This document shows, piece after piece, positions 22,901-33,960 of a DNA stretch of 64,000 nucleotides. Under the pieces are notes generated by a model. The model had not been told where the DNA came from and did no database searches. It saw only the letters and a list, made by a program, of their open reading frames with translations. Each line of letters begins with the position of its first letter. The stretch's first letter is position 1. Origin of the DNA: Isoetes taiwanensis (taxonomy: Eukaryota > Streptophyta > Lycopodiopsida > Isoetales > Isoetaceae); contig JAJEKV010000002.1 in the NCBI GenBank assembly GCA_021234155.1, forward strand, positions 35,196,128 through 35,260,127, written 5' to 3'. A program made the translations under genes and the position numbers.

Positions 22901-24096
22901 CTAGTTGAAGTCCCCTCGAATTCTTCGTGCCAGCTGAAGATCCTTGGGCATAATTGTCACCTGCTTCGGTGGATGGCACATAGGTTCGCATCACCCAGAA
23001 TTTCGATAAGATAGGCTTCGGCAGCCTCCTGCAAAGCAAGTAGGGCAAAGGCTTGGAACCTCATGTCCGCCTTTAAATTCTTGTGTAATCTCTGACAAGG
23101 CTACCGGAAAGGTAGCCCTACAGACGACGAGCTCAGAGTCTTCCGGTATTTTCAGATCTCATGCAAGGTTACAGTGCCTGGTCGATACCTATGGGGCTTC
23201 TTCGGCTTGGCTGACGGTCTAACTAATGGTAAAGTCTTACCAGCGGTTAAAGGGTGCTTGGCCTTCTGTACTATCCTCTCACGACGATCAGCGGCCGTGT
23301 TCTTCCCAATTTCGCATCACGCTGTAACTGGTCTTGTAATGGGTACCTCCCTTCTTGGGCTTAGTGTACTTCCTCTTATGCCTAGGCACCCGCTTCTTCC
23401 ACTTCTTGAACTATATTCTAAATCGATCCCGCCTCGCTTGGGCGCGTTTCTTCGCTCTAATAGCAGCCTCTCTCGCCAGCCTCGCCTCACGCCTCGGGCG
23501 ATCCGATTCACCCGCTTATTTCAGCATGGTAGCGGCCCGATCGAGCTTGCATATCGGCCTCAATAATGTCCATCCTATCTTGTGTAAAATCGGGTGGAAC
23601 AGTCTCGAACACAAAACTGTTGGAAGCTTCATCCCAATAAAAAGGGGGAAGATTATAATGGTCCAGATACATAAGGACATGGCCCCTCCCTAAGTAGTAG
23701 AACCGCGCGGCTCTCTCCTCTGGGGTACCACTAACAATTTGTTGCAGGTCCTCTGTTCTTGCAAGGTCCATAACCCTCTGCGCTTCTATACATGCAAGCT
23801 CCCATGGGGTCTTCATCTGGGTTCTCCGGCGGGTAGAACTTAGCGATTGCGTAGGCTTGGTCAGGCTGCTCTAGCAGAGTATAAGACTCGTTGGCCGCAT
23901 TTAATTTTATAAGGAACCGCTCCGAGAAATGGAAGATGGGATATGGAATCCTACGGTTCTCAGCAAAGTGGGTAACAAGAAGGTCTAGAACAAGGTCAAC
24001 CATATCGCTATCGTCTGCGAGATGATCTACGAGTACACTATAAAGCTGGTAAACACTCATGTTTTTCAGATCAACAGTGAGCTTGAAGCGTGGCAT
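22901..24096 (-). pseudogene. Element A histone H3-fold ORF with long N-terminal extension (decayed)
   Basis: The first ATG is at 24096 (MPRFKLTVDLKNMSVYQLY). About 200 codons of non-histone sequence follow (HLADDSDMVDLVLDLLVTHF, then in a shifted frame EERAARFYYLGRGHVLMYLD), then a Lys/Arg-rich stretch near 23330-23500. From about 23220 to 22901 the minus strand encodes a near-canonical histone H3 core: KPKKPHRYRPGTVTLHEI, then a TGA where H3 has Arg, KYRKT, a one-base shift, [38 protein letters not shown], another shift, and [18 protein letters not shown] before a TAG stop. Those blocks are the alpha-N, alpha-1/2 and alpha-3 parts of H3, the histone that forms the nucleosome core with H4. 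At least three lesions make it a pseudogene. It lies directly upstream of ORF2 and gag, inside the LTRs, on the element's own strand. Confidence 0.88.
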
Positions 24097-24800
24097 GGTA
24101 GACAAGTAGCAGTAGGCGCTATTACCAAAAAGATATGGCGCTTGGAGAAAATAAGGATGGCGCGAAACCCTATGTGGAGGCGCCAAGGTATTAAGGTGTA
24201 AACAGGGTGCGGGATAAGGTCAGCTATGGCGGCGTTGGAGCTCGGGTCCGTCGGCTATGGCGGAAAGAAGGCGTCAGAGGAAACACACTTTCAAAAAAAA
24301 AACAAGTTTAAAAACTAGACTTTAAAAAAAATATATATATATATATACGTTATTTTTTTTTATACCATGCATATTTTATACGGCGGAACTGTATAGGTGC
24401 GCTGAGGCACAAATACGCGCTTAACTTTCGATTCTAAGCACAAGAATATCAGTCAGCGCACCTTTTGTCTCCTGGCCTTGGGGTCGCCATCTTCGCCTCG
24501 GGAAACGTGCCCCCTAGGGTATTTAGGATGTGCCGAAGATGTTGGAGCAATTTTCGCCTCCATCCGAGCTATCCACTAAAAGTTACGGCCCATCTAAACT
24601 TGGGTCTTCTAATTACACCATGTCCCCACCAAATTCACCCTAAACTTTCTAAATCTCAAACAATTTATCACATAAATCTAGCATAAAGATTAAGTCACTG
24701 GAAAGTTAGGCAGTCTAGCTAAACTTAAACTCCAACGTAACTACCGAACTAACGGTTAAAAATTTGGTCAGTGCTATGATTTCGGTCAACCAAAATCACG
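24097..24800 (-). other. 5' leader of element A
   Basis: Lies between the primer-binding site and the H3 ORF. It contains an (AT)n run at about 24331-24350 and, on the minus strand, GTATAAAATATGC at about 24370, a possible TATA box. No hairpin pair like that of element B was recognised. Confidence 0.45.
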
Positions 24801-24812
24801 GCTCTGATACCA
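24801..24812 (-). other. Primer-binding site of element A (initiator tRNA-Met type)
   Basis: The minus strand reads TGGTATCAGAGC one base after the LTR end (CGTCACA). This complements the 3' end of plant initiator tRNA-Met, the usual primer for minus-strand synthesis in plant LTR elements. Confidence 0.95.
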
Positions 24813-24813
24813 C

Positions 24814-26307
24814 TGTGACGCTCCCTGAATATATACGGCACTCCGGACATATACATACAGGGACTTCCCCCTCCCATGGCAATCAACTCGCCATGAGCAG
24901 GGCCCTCCGTCTACCTCGGACTACCCACATAGCAGATACCCGGGGGAAGGACACGGAGGTGTCATTCCGGTCCATACCTTCAATGGATCTCCTATATCGC
25001 GGAAGCGTGAATACAAGGTTAGCATACAACATAATCATATAATAAATAACCACCACGAAGGGTGGCACATCCATCCAAATAATAGCAACAGAGAAGATAC
25101 ATCTAATACTAAGGAAAACATCCCAAACCCAAGGTTCTACCCCGGCTCAGACTCCAATGGAGATCGACTGACGGCTAGGTCTCAGGAGATCAGCAGACAG
25201 AATCTTAACAAGGCATTGGCTGGCATAGAACATTGGCTAGGGTTGTCCACTCCATCCGCCCCTCCTGTGCACACTTTGCAGATGAGCTGAATCAAGCTAT
25301 GGCGCCATTGTAGCCTTCCGGAGACGTAGGCTCAAAGGGGTAAGCCCGTAAGCCTACTCCAGGTTGCATCTCCCTGGTCCGATGAGGCAGGTCGGGGAAG
25401 TGTCCCCTTCCAGAGTCGCAGTGAATCCATGGGTGAGCTAGAGGAAGAGATCCATCAGCACCTCCCTCCGTACCCGACGTACTCCCCTAACTTTATCATC
25501 AAAGTACAAGATGCCCCCTTCGGGTCACACCTCTGTACCCAGGGAGTGTCAGACCCATACCCGGCCCTCTACGTGACTGACTATTAGGCCTAGCTCACTA
25601 TAGGATTCCCCGTAGCCTTTTATGCTCCGGCGAGACCCCACCCCACACTTCATCACTACGGCCCCTTATCTGGTGCTTCAATGATGCCATAGATTCCACA
25701 GCTATCTTGTGCGCAGGCCGCAATTAATGGGTATTACTGGATCTAATAGAAGCATACTAAATAAACATAGGATACAGAGGTCTCTACCTCCCTTAATCCC
25801 TGTTTTCTGGAAGAGCTAACAGAGATGCTACCAAAGATACATCCATCCATCACAGTACATAATCAAGAACTAAGAGCAGTTCTAACTATCAAACAAGGGT
25901 TATTCAACAGCAAAAGATCAACAAAGAAGCCTGACAGAGGCACTGACCCTAGAAATACCAAGTTAACCTAATTACTAAGCCGAATTACGACTGGAACCGT
26001 TGTCATGTGGAATCTACATGCTTGACTAGGCTGGGCGCTCAACTGCTCATGTTCCTTGGTTCGATTTGGGGCAAAATTGGGATAGGGATCCAATTTGCTC
26101 CCTCAAATTAGCATCCTCATTCTGGCCAATCGAGTTTGGCCAGGTGTCTCTTAACTAATTAATTAATTAGCTTAATTAAGTTAATTAGATGATTAACCCT
26201 TAATTAACCCCTGATTAATTTAGCATAGCTAAATTAATCCTTTATGGTTAACTCCGTAGGTTACATACCCCCATGATGGCATATCCTCGGCCCCGTGACG
26301 TGTCAGT
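24814..26307 (-). repeat. 5' LTR of element A, truncated
   Basis: Matches 13924-15727 in block order. The outer ~50 bp present in the other copy (down to CGCCACA) is missing, and the sequence passes straight into the LTR of element B at 26308. This is the expected picture if B inserted here. Confidence 0.88.
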
Positions 26308-27792
26308 TGTGACGTTCCAGTGCGATATACGGTCTCAAGATGTATACCGTACTGCACCGTCATGCGTACACGCCATTCCAATTGACGTGTACGCCGACGT
26401 GTAGCCAAGCAAGTGGTGCCCTAGGGGGCAACTTGCAAGGGTGCGCACACTTATTAATGTGCGCACTTTAGACCATTAACCTTTAAGAGGCATACCAAGG
26501 GTCATGGAAACCCTAACCCTAATGTAAGGCAACCAAACCCTAACTTTTCCCTTTTCATCCACAGTCATTCCGAACTCCGTTTCGCGCGTTTCAAGAGTCA
26601 ATCCCGACTCCCAAGATCTGCCTGAGCGCCCCAGCTCGTCAGACTTCCTTTCTGACCGCATCTCCAAGCAAGACAGTGACATGGACGCATTCGGATCAAG
26701 AGGAGCAAGCCAAGGACCAGGTATTTCGTCAATTCAATAGCCTAATCCGACTTCCGGGCATAGAGTTAGCATGTTTAGCCTATTGAATTGCCCATAACAG
26801 CCATATAGAACCCCAGATAGCGAGCCCTAACTAAAGAACATAACTTCTATGATGTAGATTAGATATTATTCTTTAGTTCTATAATGATGTGATGGATGGA
26901 TGATCTCTGTGGACTCATTGTATTGGGAAGGGGGGTAGAGACCTACAGCTTAGTAGTTGATGCTCCTAGTTAGTCCCTTTAGTGCATTACTAGTATTCGG
27001 CATGTGCATAAGAACCAAACCTGGTTGTGGGTGGCGGGACCAGACTGGCTTACAAGGAAGCTCATGTCTTGATTCATGAATTGTCCCTCCAGCGCACTAG
27101 ATCTAATGCACTGCCACTGCGTGCGGGCTGTTGCATGGGTTCGACACTCTTGGGGTGGTGTACACCTTCCATGGAGTTCAGTCGAGTAAGGGCAGTGGCC
27201 CTCTAGTCGCCTTGAGTCAGCATGCTAGCTTCTGGTGGGAGTAATCCCTACCTGCCCCATCGGAACTGGGTAGATGCAACCCAGGAATAGCCCCTTTGGC
27301 TATGCCTCCGGCGGGCTACAGTCCAGTCCCAAGACTTATCAACCTACTCTGCAAAGTGTGCACAGGAGGGGCGGATGGAGCGGACTACCCAACTGCCATG
27401 TTCCCTTGCCAGCCAACTCCATTGTTATTGCACTCTGTCTGCTTGACCTCTGGAGACCCAAGCTTGTCGGGCCCAACCCCGAAGTCCGGATCCGGGTAGA
27501 ACTCCCTTATGTGATGTACTGATCTTTGTCTATGCAGATTATGTGGTGAGCCACCCTTCGTGGTGGTTATATGTTATTGATGTATGTGCTACTGACGTGT
27601 ATATATATTGCGCCAAGAGCTAGGTAGGCCCCGAGGGAGACATTGTGGTAAATGACCCCTTCATTCTTCCCAATTGGAACATTCCATGGTTGTAAAGCAG
27701 TTACGGGGCCCTATATTAGCATGGAGCTGGTATGGGGATGAACTCGCTTGTATACCTGGTGGAAAACCGTGATATGAGTAGGGGACGTCACA
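26308..27792 (+). repeat. LTR1 (5' LTR) of element B
   Basis: 1485 bp, starts TGTGACGTTCCAGTGCG and ends GGGGACGTCACA, a 7-bp terminal inverted repeat. It is highly similar to 56548-59701 apart from the 1.6-kb insertion there and a ~28-bp block (CTCTGGTAGTAAGGCC...) missing here near 27090. The high similarity dates copy 1 as younger than element A. Confidence 0.95.
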
Positions 27793-27793
27793 G

Positions 27794-27805
27794 TGGTATC
27801 AGAGC
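27794..27805 (+). other. Primer-binding site of element B copy 1
   Basis: TGGTATCAGAGC, one base after LTR1, complementary to initiator tRNA-Met. Confidence 0.95.
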
Positions 27806-27995
27806 TATGTTCTTGGAGACCAAGAGCAAAGCACTGACCATGCTCCCAGTAGTACTAACTTGATAGGATCCTCAAACCTCGAAAAATGGGAAAAATTTTT
27901 CTCATTTTTGTAGTAAATGCTAAGCTAGTAATAGTTAAGAGAATCGGAACATAAAAAGATTAAAAATAGTGAGCCGAATCCTTCTAAAGCAAGAA

Positions 27996-28062
27996 GGTCT
28001 CACACGTCACGCCAGGACTAAAACCAAAACTCCAGGTTTTGACCTGGGCGCAGTGTGAGACA
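27996..28062 (+). promoter_or_regulatory. Leader hairpin 1, copy 1
   Basis: Imperfect palindrome: left arm GGTCTCACACGTCACGCCAGG, right arm CCTGGGCGCAGTGTGAGAC, with an inner AAAACC/GGTTTT stem. In RNA it would form a long rod-like hairpin. It is one of four copies in this element. Confidence 0.85.
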
Positions 28063-28208
28063 TTGGGCCAAAAACACCTTAAACATTGATGATTTTCAGA
28101 AAAGTAACATGCTAAATCGAATTTTAAGCTAAGAACTAGCCAGATTGGTATCTTACACTCCTAGAAATATGCCTAGAAATCATACAATTTAGCATCAAAA
28201 CCCACCAT

Positions 28209-28276
28209 GTCTCACACGTCGCGCCAGAGCAAAAACCAAGAGTCCAGGTCTTGCCCTGGGCGCAACGTGTGAGACC
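28209..28276 (+). promoter_or_regulatory. Leader hairpin 2, copy 1
   Basis: Same design as hairpin 1: GTCTCACACGT pairs with ACGTGTGAGAC (11 bp), continued by GCGCC/GGGCGC. It lies about 100 bp before a TATAAATAG box. Confidence 0.85.
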
Positions 28277-28376
28277 AATAGATTAGAAAGGTCTAAATTA
28301 AGCCATGTAATAGGTTAATAAGTGTCTTAGCTCATCCAAAAGGGTAGCTTGCAATTTGACCTAAAGATTGACCATC

Positions 28377-28385
28377 TATAAATAG
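28377..28385 (+). promoter_or_regulatory. TATAAATAG box before H3 ORF, copy 1
   Basis: TATAAATAG lies 108 bp upstream of the first ATG of the H3 ORF. The same box, similarly placed, precedes ORF2. An internal promoter is inferred. Confidence 0.5.
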
Positions 28386-28484
28386 ACCTAGGACCCCCTC
28401 ATTTGTACGCCCCTTCTTTAAAAAAATCGCCCCGCTGCTAAGGCGATTTTTTGGGCTCGACATCGATCGACGAGCCGGCCAAAC

Positions 28485-29709
28485 ATGGCTGATTTAAACA
28501 AACCGCTAGAGTTCCTCCCCGGGACGCAACTCCCCAGCCCCTACCCAAGAAATCCCTGGGAGCCTTCTTCACCAAGGAGGCCATCCTTCATCTAGTGAAG
28601 GGACATCGTCCGAGGAGCGTCCTGACAACCCCACCAACCAAGAAGGGGATGAGACAGAGGTCGAAGGGGAAGCACACTCTGATGCGGGGACAGAAGTCCT
28701 CGACAACGAGGAAGGAGACGTGATGCACAAGGTCTTCGAAGAAATGGAGGAGGAAAGGAGACAGAAGGAGGAGCAAGATCGGGTGGCCGAGCAAAATGAA
28801 GAACAGAGGGAGCCGACGCTCGAGCCAGCCGAAAAAGAAGAACTCGAGGCGTGGATCAAGAGACATGAAGCCAAAGAATGCCGTCGAGATAAGAGAGCAG
28901 AAAAGAAGAGGAAGAGGGAAGAGGCGGAGGCCAAGGCAGCCGAGGAGCTGAAGAAGAAGAAAGGGAAGTTCGTGGAGGTAGACAAAAGGAAACTCAAGAA
29001 AGCCCCACGAGCAACGGTAGTTATTGAGGAAACGTCGCCTCGACACCTCCTTCGCTCTGGACGGCTAATCGATGACGATCAAGATTTTAACCCTCACAAT
29101 AAGGAGGCAGGCTCTTCCAAGCCCCCAGTCGCAGACCCCGAGCCCGAAGTGCAGGCACCCCCGCCATATCCGACGTGGGATAGAAACAAAGCGCCGCGGC
29201 CAGCCCGAGAGGCGTATGTGATAGACCCCGTCAAAGTCTATCAGAGGAAGCTAAGGGAGCACAACGCCTTCATGACGAAGTGGGAGGCCTACAACTCCTA
29301 CTACCAGGAGAACAAGGTAACGTTTGTTGAAGGTGGAGTACCATCCAAGAAGAAGACGCTCAGGCCACCACTAGAGAAGCCCAAGCCTCCTAGACCACCA
29401 GCCAAAAAGAGAGCGGGCAGAAAGGAGAGCGAGAGAAAAGCACTACGGGAAATTAGGCATTTTCAGCGCAATTTCGGCTTCCTAATCCCCCGTGCACCGT
29501 TCGCCCGATTAGTTAGGGAAGTGATGCAGGAGTTTAACACCGGGATGAGGGTAACAGACGAAATGTTGCTGGCGTTACAGGAAGCGGCCGAGCAAAAGAT
29601 AGTGTAGCACTTCGAAGATTCTACAGCCTGCACAGTACATGCTAAACGAGTCACGCTAATGAAGAAAGACATGGATCTCGACAGTTATATTAAGGGAGAA
29701 TGCCAGTAA
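28485..29709 (+). pseudogene. Histone H3-fold ORF of element B, copy 1 (broken)
   Basis: This matches the ORF at 60403-61640. The first ~90 bp differ by several small indels, so the N-terminus reads MADLNKPLEF instead of the H3-like tail. From 28720 to 29604 one open frame encodes the linker: an acidic helix (EEMEEERRQKEEQDR), a Lys/Arg-rich helix (KRHEAKECRRDKRAEKKRKR), a Pro-rich part (PEVQAPPPYPTW) and PPAKKRAGRKESERKALREI leading into the H3 fold. Within alpha-2, CAG has become TAG at 29605, just after LQEAAEQKIV, and the remaining alpha-2/alpha-3 (CTVHAKRVTLMKKDMDL) follows in frame after the stop. Codons between 28770 and 28960 are undamaged here but hit by a 10-nt deletion in copy 2. 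Confidence 0.9.
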
Positions 29710-29852
29710 AATTTTGTACATGATAGGAATTTTTGTTAATACAAAGTGTTTTTGAGTAAATTACATGTGTAAATATACTTAATTGAGTTGAATTAGCGAA
29801 TAATGGCTTTTGTCTTAGTTAAATCGGACATCGTAGAGCAATTAAGGCAGAT

Positions 29853-29919
29853 GTCTCACACATCGCGCCAGGAGCAAAACCAAGACTCCAGGTTTTGAGC
29901 TGGGCGCAACGTGTGAGAC
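29853..29919 (+). promoter_or_regulatory. Hairpin 3, copy 1, before ORF2
   Basis: TGTCTCACACATCGCGCC pairs with GGGCGCAACGTGTGAGAC around an inner AAAACC/GGTTTT stem. It lies in the spacer between H3 ORF and ORF2. Confidence 0.85.
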
Positions 29920-30052
29920 CATGACCAAATTAGACCAAAACACCTCCAAATCGATCAAGTAAGGGGTCAATTCTGCCTAACTCGATGAGTCTAGCATGAT
30001 TAGACCCTTAGATCACCCAAATTAGACACGTTTTGACCAAGATAGAGCAGAT

Positions 30053-30119
30053 GTCTCACACTTCGCGCCAGGAGCAAAACCAAGACTCCAGATTTCGAGC
30101 TGGGCGCAACGTGTGAGGC
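30053..30119 (+). promoter_or_regulatory. Hairpin 4, copy 1, before ORF2
   Basis: Same design as hairpin 3 with a few changes (CACTTCGCGCC; GTGTGAGGCC). Two hairpins precede each accessory ORF. Confidence 0.85.
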
Positions 30120-30310
30120 CTCCTAGCAATTTCTCCACCATGCCATATCCAATTGACCTCCAGTTTGTTGCAATAGGTTCATTAGTAGTCCCAGTACGCT
30201 CAAACCTCCAAAGTAACCTTCAAATCCCCATTTGGACCTCCTAATAGGTCAGAATTGCCCAACCCCAATAAATTTCTAGGTCACCCAAAAATTAGGGTTT
30301 TTCCCTTGTC

Positions 30311-30319
30311 TATAAATAG
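30311..30319 (+). promoter_or_regulatory. TATAAATAG box before ORF2, copy 1
   Basis: TATAAATAG lies 122 bp upstream of the ORF2 ATG at 30433, matching the spacing before the H3 ORF. Confidence 0.5.
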
Positions 30320-30432
30320 GCCCCCATTTCTCACTTGACACCCTACAAGTTTGCTCTCGACCCTTTAGGCTTAATTCCCAGCCCCAGAGGCGCTTTTCAG
30401 ATCCGTTTGTTAGTTCCATCTTCCCTAGAGCA

Positions 30433-31964
30433 ATGGCAACTATCGACTTGAAGCGATGGTACAGCCTGCCCATGCAAACTGGAGACCAATGTCAATACCA
30501 TCTTTCAACTTTTCCAAAAGAGATTGATGTCCAAGCAACTCTACATGCAACGCCAAACATATAGGCAAGTTTTAACCGAAGTTCCAAGCTAGGGGTAGGA
30601 CAGTCCCTAGTGCGCTTCCCCTTGTAAAGCTATTTTGTCCCCCGCCCATCCCTTCAAGCAGCCTTGGGTGATGTTCAACATTGCCAAGTACTTGACCAAC
30701 AAGGCCCGTGAGGTCGCCAGATTACATGGTCCCGGACAGCTGATGTGACCAAGTATTTTTCCTACACCGCCTCTTTAGCGATCTTCCTTTCCCACCGTAT
30801 TGAAAACCCAATGGGGAAAACCTCTATCCTCCCATGGAGGTGGACCACATAGCATCCTCAAGCAGCGCATCAGCTCCTTTTACAATACCAAATAGGAGCA
30901 AGAAGGAAGAATGTAAGAAGAGGAACCGAAGATGAAGAGCACGCGGAGCTCCACCCAATGTAAGAACAAATGGCTAGTAGAAGAAGAGTTACCCAACTCG
31001 GAAAGCCGGCCAGACCCTCGAAGTCGCCTCCCCACTGGCTTGGTATCACAAGCCTAGCCCCCATCATCATTGACGACTTCCAGGAGTACCGCTCCTCGAT
31101 GACATCCATAACCTCCCCTGAATGCGTGGGAGAGAGTTTCGACTTCGAGGAGTTCTTTGCACCAATCGCATGGGCAAAAGAACTGACCTAGATGATTTCA
31201 TCGTCCGGGGAGTCTCAGATTTCCCGCTTCAAGTGAGAGAAGCCGACACCTATACAGGAGAGTCGACTTCGGACCTCCAAGCCTACAACAACATCAGGCA
31301 AATAATGGAAGCTCAGGAACTGCCATCTGAGGAGGAGTTCTATGCCATCCAAGAGCGGATGGGGATCCGTGGCAAGACCACGAGCATTTTGATGCCGAGC
31401 TCTTCGATACCAGCCCCCCATGCATGTAAGAGGAGGAATCGACATCGCGAAGTTTCATCGACAATCAGGGATTACAGAGAAATCACTGAGGTAGAGGTCG
31501 ATGAATACGCCGGAAGACATAGAGCTGGCGGCCAAGGGGGCGACGAGTCATCAACGACGCACAATGACAGGTCGCTGAGGTACTACCTTCCCATGCTGCT
31601 GGATGGAAGGATAGCGGTGATACACCGCAAATTTAGCCCCAGGGGCAAAGAAGGAGTGTTTATGCTCATCGCACTCTCTGGCTTTGGCATGCATGCTCGA
31701 CTGGCTGCAAACATCGACTATGCCGTCTTAGTCAAGAGAGCGATGGCATTGGACATCTTCGACTTCGCTGTGCCCTACCGACGGCAGGGAAGATTAGCAG
31801 TAACCGCGGCCCACACCTCCGACCGCAGAGTAGAGGAATTGGTGACAGCCTTACAGGGCGGGACGTCAACCAACATCCTCAGGAACTTGGGACGCTCGGT
31901 AGGAACGGCCCAAGTTAAGAAATTTCTCGAAGATAACCCATCCTACCGGCGATTTCAAGAATAG
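30433..31964 (+). pseudogene. Accessory ORF2 of element B, copy 1 (frameshifted)
   Basis: Corresponds to the intact 509-codon ORF at 62363-63892. The first ~690 bp carry many one- and two-base indels (for example near 30456, 30596, 30690 and 30890), so no long frame exists there. From 31122 to 31964 the C-terminal half reads openly (DLDDFIVRGVSDFPLQ, YAIQERMGIRGKTTSI, ILRNLGRSVGTAQVKKFL). The function is unknown. Confidence 0.85.
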
Positions 31965-32082
31965 TTAGATTCTTAATCCCGGTAGCATTGTAATTGAGAT
32001 ATTACATAATAAATATATTTTGTTGCCAATATTAAAATGTTTTGTTGATTGTATTTGGTTCCAAAACTATATCGGCAAATAC

Positions 32083-32649
32083 ATGAATGCAATAAAACAA
32101 ATGAATCTAACCGTAAGGCTATGGTCAACTGTGTATGCAGCTAGGGAACAAAGAACAGTCGAACAAAACAGGAGAGGCAACAGAGATGAAGAAACCCCGG
32201 ATAGGCAACCAATTGCAAGGAACCTGTTCGAAGAATACGGCCCTCTAACTCCTGAAGAAGAAATGTCGCAAATGAAATCGGAGCTTCAACAAATAAAAGC
32301 CTTACTGGCGGCGCAAGCATCAGTCGGGCTGGATAACACCACGCAAGGGCCGCAAGCAACACCTCGAAAGTCGGGGAAAGATAAGAAGAGGAGTAAGAGA
32401 AGGAGGTCTCCTAGCACAGATACCTCCGACTCGAGCAGAGTCCGAGAAAGAGGCTGAACAAGTGCAGGACCATAGAGACGGCAGGCAGAAAGACACTAAA
32501 GCCTAAGACTACCAAAAGAAGGTAGACTCAGCACTGGGAAACGTATGGAAGGCCAGGAAGCTTGAGCAATTCTCAGGCGAGAATAGGTCAGGCTTGGAAG
32601 CAGAGGCGTGGCTCGATGAGATGAGTGAGTATGGCAACGCCTATGGTAT
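32083..32649 (+). pseudogene. Gag N-terminal part of element B, copy 1
   Basis: ATG at 32083. The frame encodes LFEEYGPLTPEEEMSQMKSE, then a basic KKRSKRRRSPSTDTS stretch, a shift near 32450, and ALGNVWKARKLEQFSGEN with EAWLDEMSEYGNAYG. It stops where the CACTA element begins and resumes at 45886. Confidence 0.85.
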
Positions 32650-32659
32650 CACTACAAGA

Positions 32660-33180
32660 GAAAGGTGCCAATAACGTCTAGTATAACGTCAAAAATCTTG
32701 ACACAAATAGATCCCCTTAAACTTCAAAAGTTGTCACAGTTTTGCCACTGTAGCTGACGTGATCATTTGCCACAAAGTTGACGCTCGGGCGTCAAGTGTT
32801 ATGTCAAGGTTGTGGCACATTCAATTGTCACAACACCTGACACAGAGGGGCCTTTTTAACAAAATTGCAACATCATTGCCAAGACGTTAGTGTCAAGATA
32901 GCCAAGAAGTTAGTGTCAAGATAGCGTCAGTAGTTTTGAGGACACTATAACAAATATAGCATCAAAATATCGTCAACTATTCCAACAATATGATGACTCA
33001 ATTGCAACAATTAATTGTACATATAGGGGCAAAATGCCATCAAGGTTGTGACGAGCTAATAACCAACATGGCATATATGTTCCAACAATATTATAACTCA
33101 ATTGCAATAAAGTCGCGGACGAAGCTAATAACTGTGGTGGCATATATATTTCGTCAACTATAAATTAGCTAACATCAAAG
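32660..33180. repeat. CACTA 5' subterminal repeats
   Basis: Multiple copies of a short motif in both orientations: TTGACAC at 32697, TTGTCAC, GTGTCAAG (twice near 32890-32920), TTGTGGCAC, CTGACACAG and AACGTC-type variants. Short clustered subterminal repeats like these bind the regulatory transposase (TNPA) in known CACTA elements. Confidence 0.7.
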
Positions 33181-33960
33181 CTTGTGACTAACTTACTACA
33201 AATATTGCTTCACCTAGTGCACTTATCAGACCCCAGCAACAAAAGAATCAACAGTTTTTATGACAAGAATAGAACCATTCTACAAACCAATATGTTAATA
33301 GCATCAACCATTGCAACCCTTTTGAAATTGTATCATAATTTGTGTAACAGCAAGATTCCTTTTCGTTTCATTAATTTTGTTTTAAAATTACTCCGAGGTG
33401 TGACAAAATACACAAGTTGAATACTCTGTATTCATAAAAATAAGTCTTCTACAAATGATTTGCTCATATGCGAAAGGTCAAATACTACAAAACAACAGTA
33501 ATTTTCAGAGACTTAATAAATCAGAATAATGCTTGAACTTATCCATCGGCAACATTATCTCCATCTTGTGGATCACCAGAAGTGCCTTGAGAACCATCAT
33601 CTTTTTCTCCACTACATTCTCCCTATTAATCACATTTCACAAATATACATCAGACCGTTAAACAAATGTTAAATGCAAAAACATTAGTTCGACAAATGCC
33701 AGTTTTTCTATTTTCTTAGTAACATTTTAGAAGGGATGTTAGAGTTAATTTGCGAGGGTATGATGGCCAGCAATGTTGACACTAAATTTTCAGCACATGG
33801 TTTATGCAACGCAATATTTAATTGAAAAATACTCTAGGCTGCCATGTGCCAGAAAAAAAAAATATCTGTTAAACGAACCTGCAGCATCAGCATCAACCTG
33901 TGGTAGCCTGAACTTGTTGGAAAGATATTAGAGAGGCAGGGGAAAAGATATTAGAGAGGC
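33181..33960. other. CACTA internal sequence, no gene seen
   Basis: AT-rich sequence with only short frames. No domain was recognised. Confidence 0.4.

Larger units (their letters stand above)
13924..26307 (-). mobile_element. Element A: Ty3/gypsy chromovirus carrying a histone H3 ORF
   Basis: The element reads on the minus strand. Its 5' LTR is at 24814-26307, the primer-binding site at 24801-24812, then histone-H3 ORF, second accessory ORF, gag, protease, reverse transcriptase, RNase H, integrase with chromodomain, polypurine tract (complement of 15773-15782) and 3' LTR at 13924-15772. The 3' LTR starts TGTGGCG and ends CGTCACA. The 5' LTR lacks its first ~50 bp, where element B starts, so B most likely inserted into it. 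The rest would lie beyond the window, and therefore the target-site duplication could not be checked. All ORFs have stops or frameshifts, so the copy is inactive. Confidence 0.9.

Noticed and set aside
24331-24352. (AT)n run as a functional origin or promoter
   Set aside because: A simple microsatellite; no support beyond composition.
28569-29046. Long minus-strand open frames opposite the H3 ORF linker (also 60492-61004)
   Set aside because: They are Leu/Phe/Ser-rich mirror images of the Glu/Lys-rich coding strand and have no motif; the plus-strand ORF is supported by homology to H3 and by two copies.
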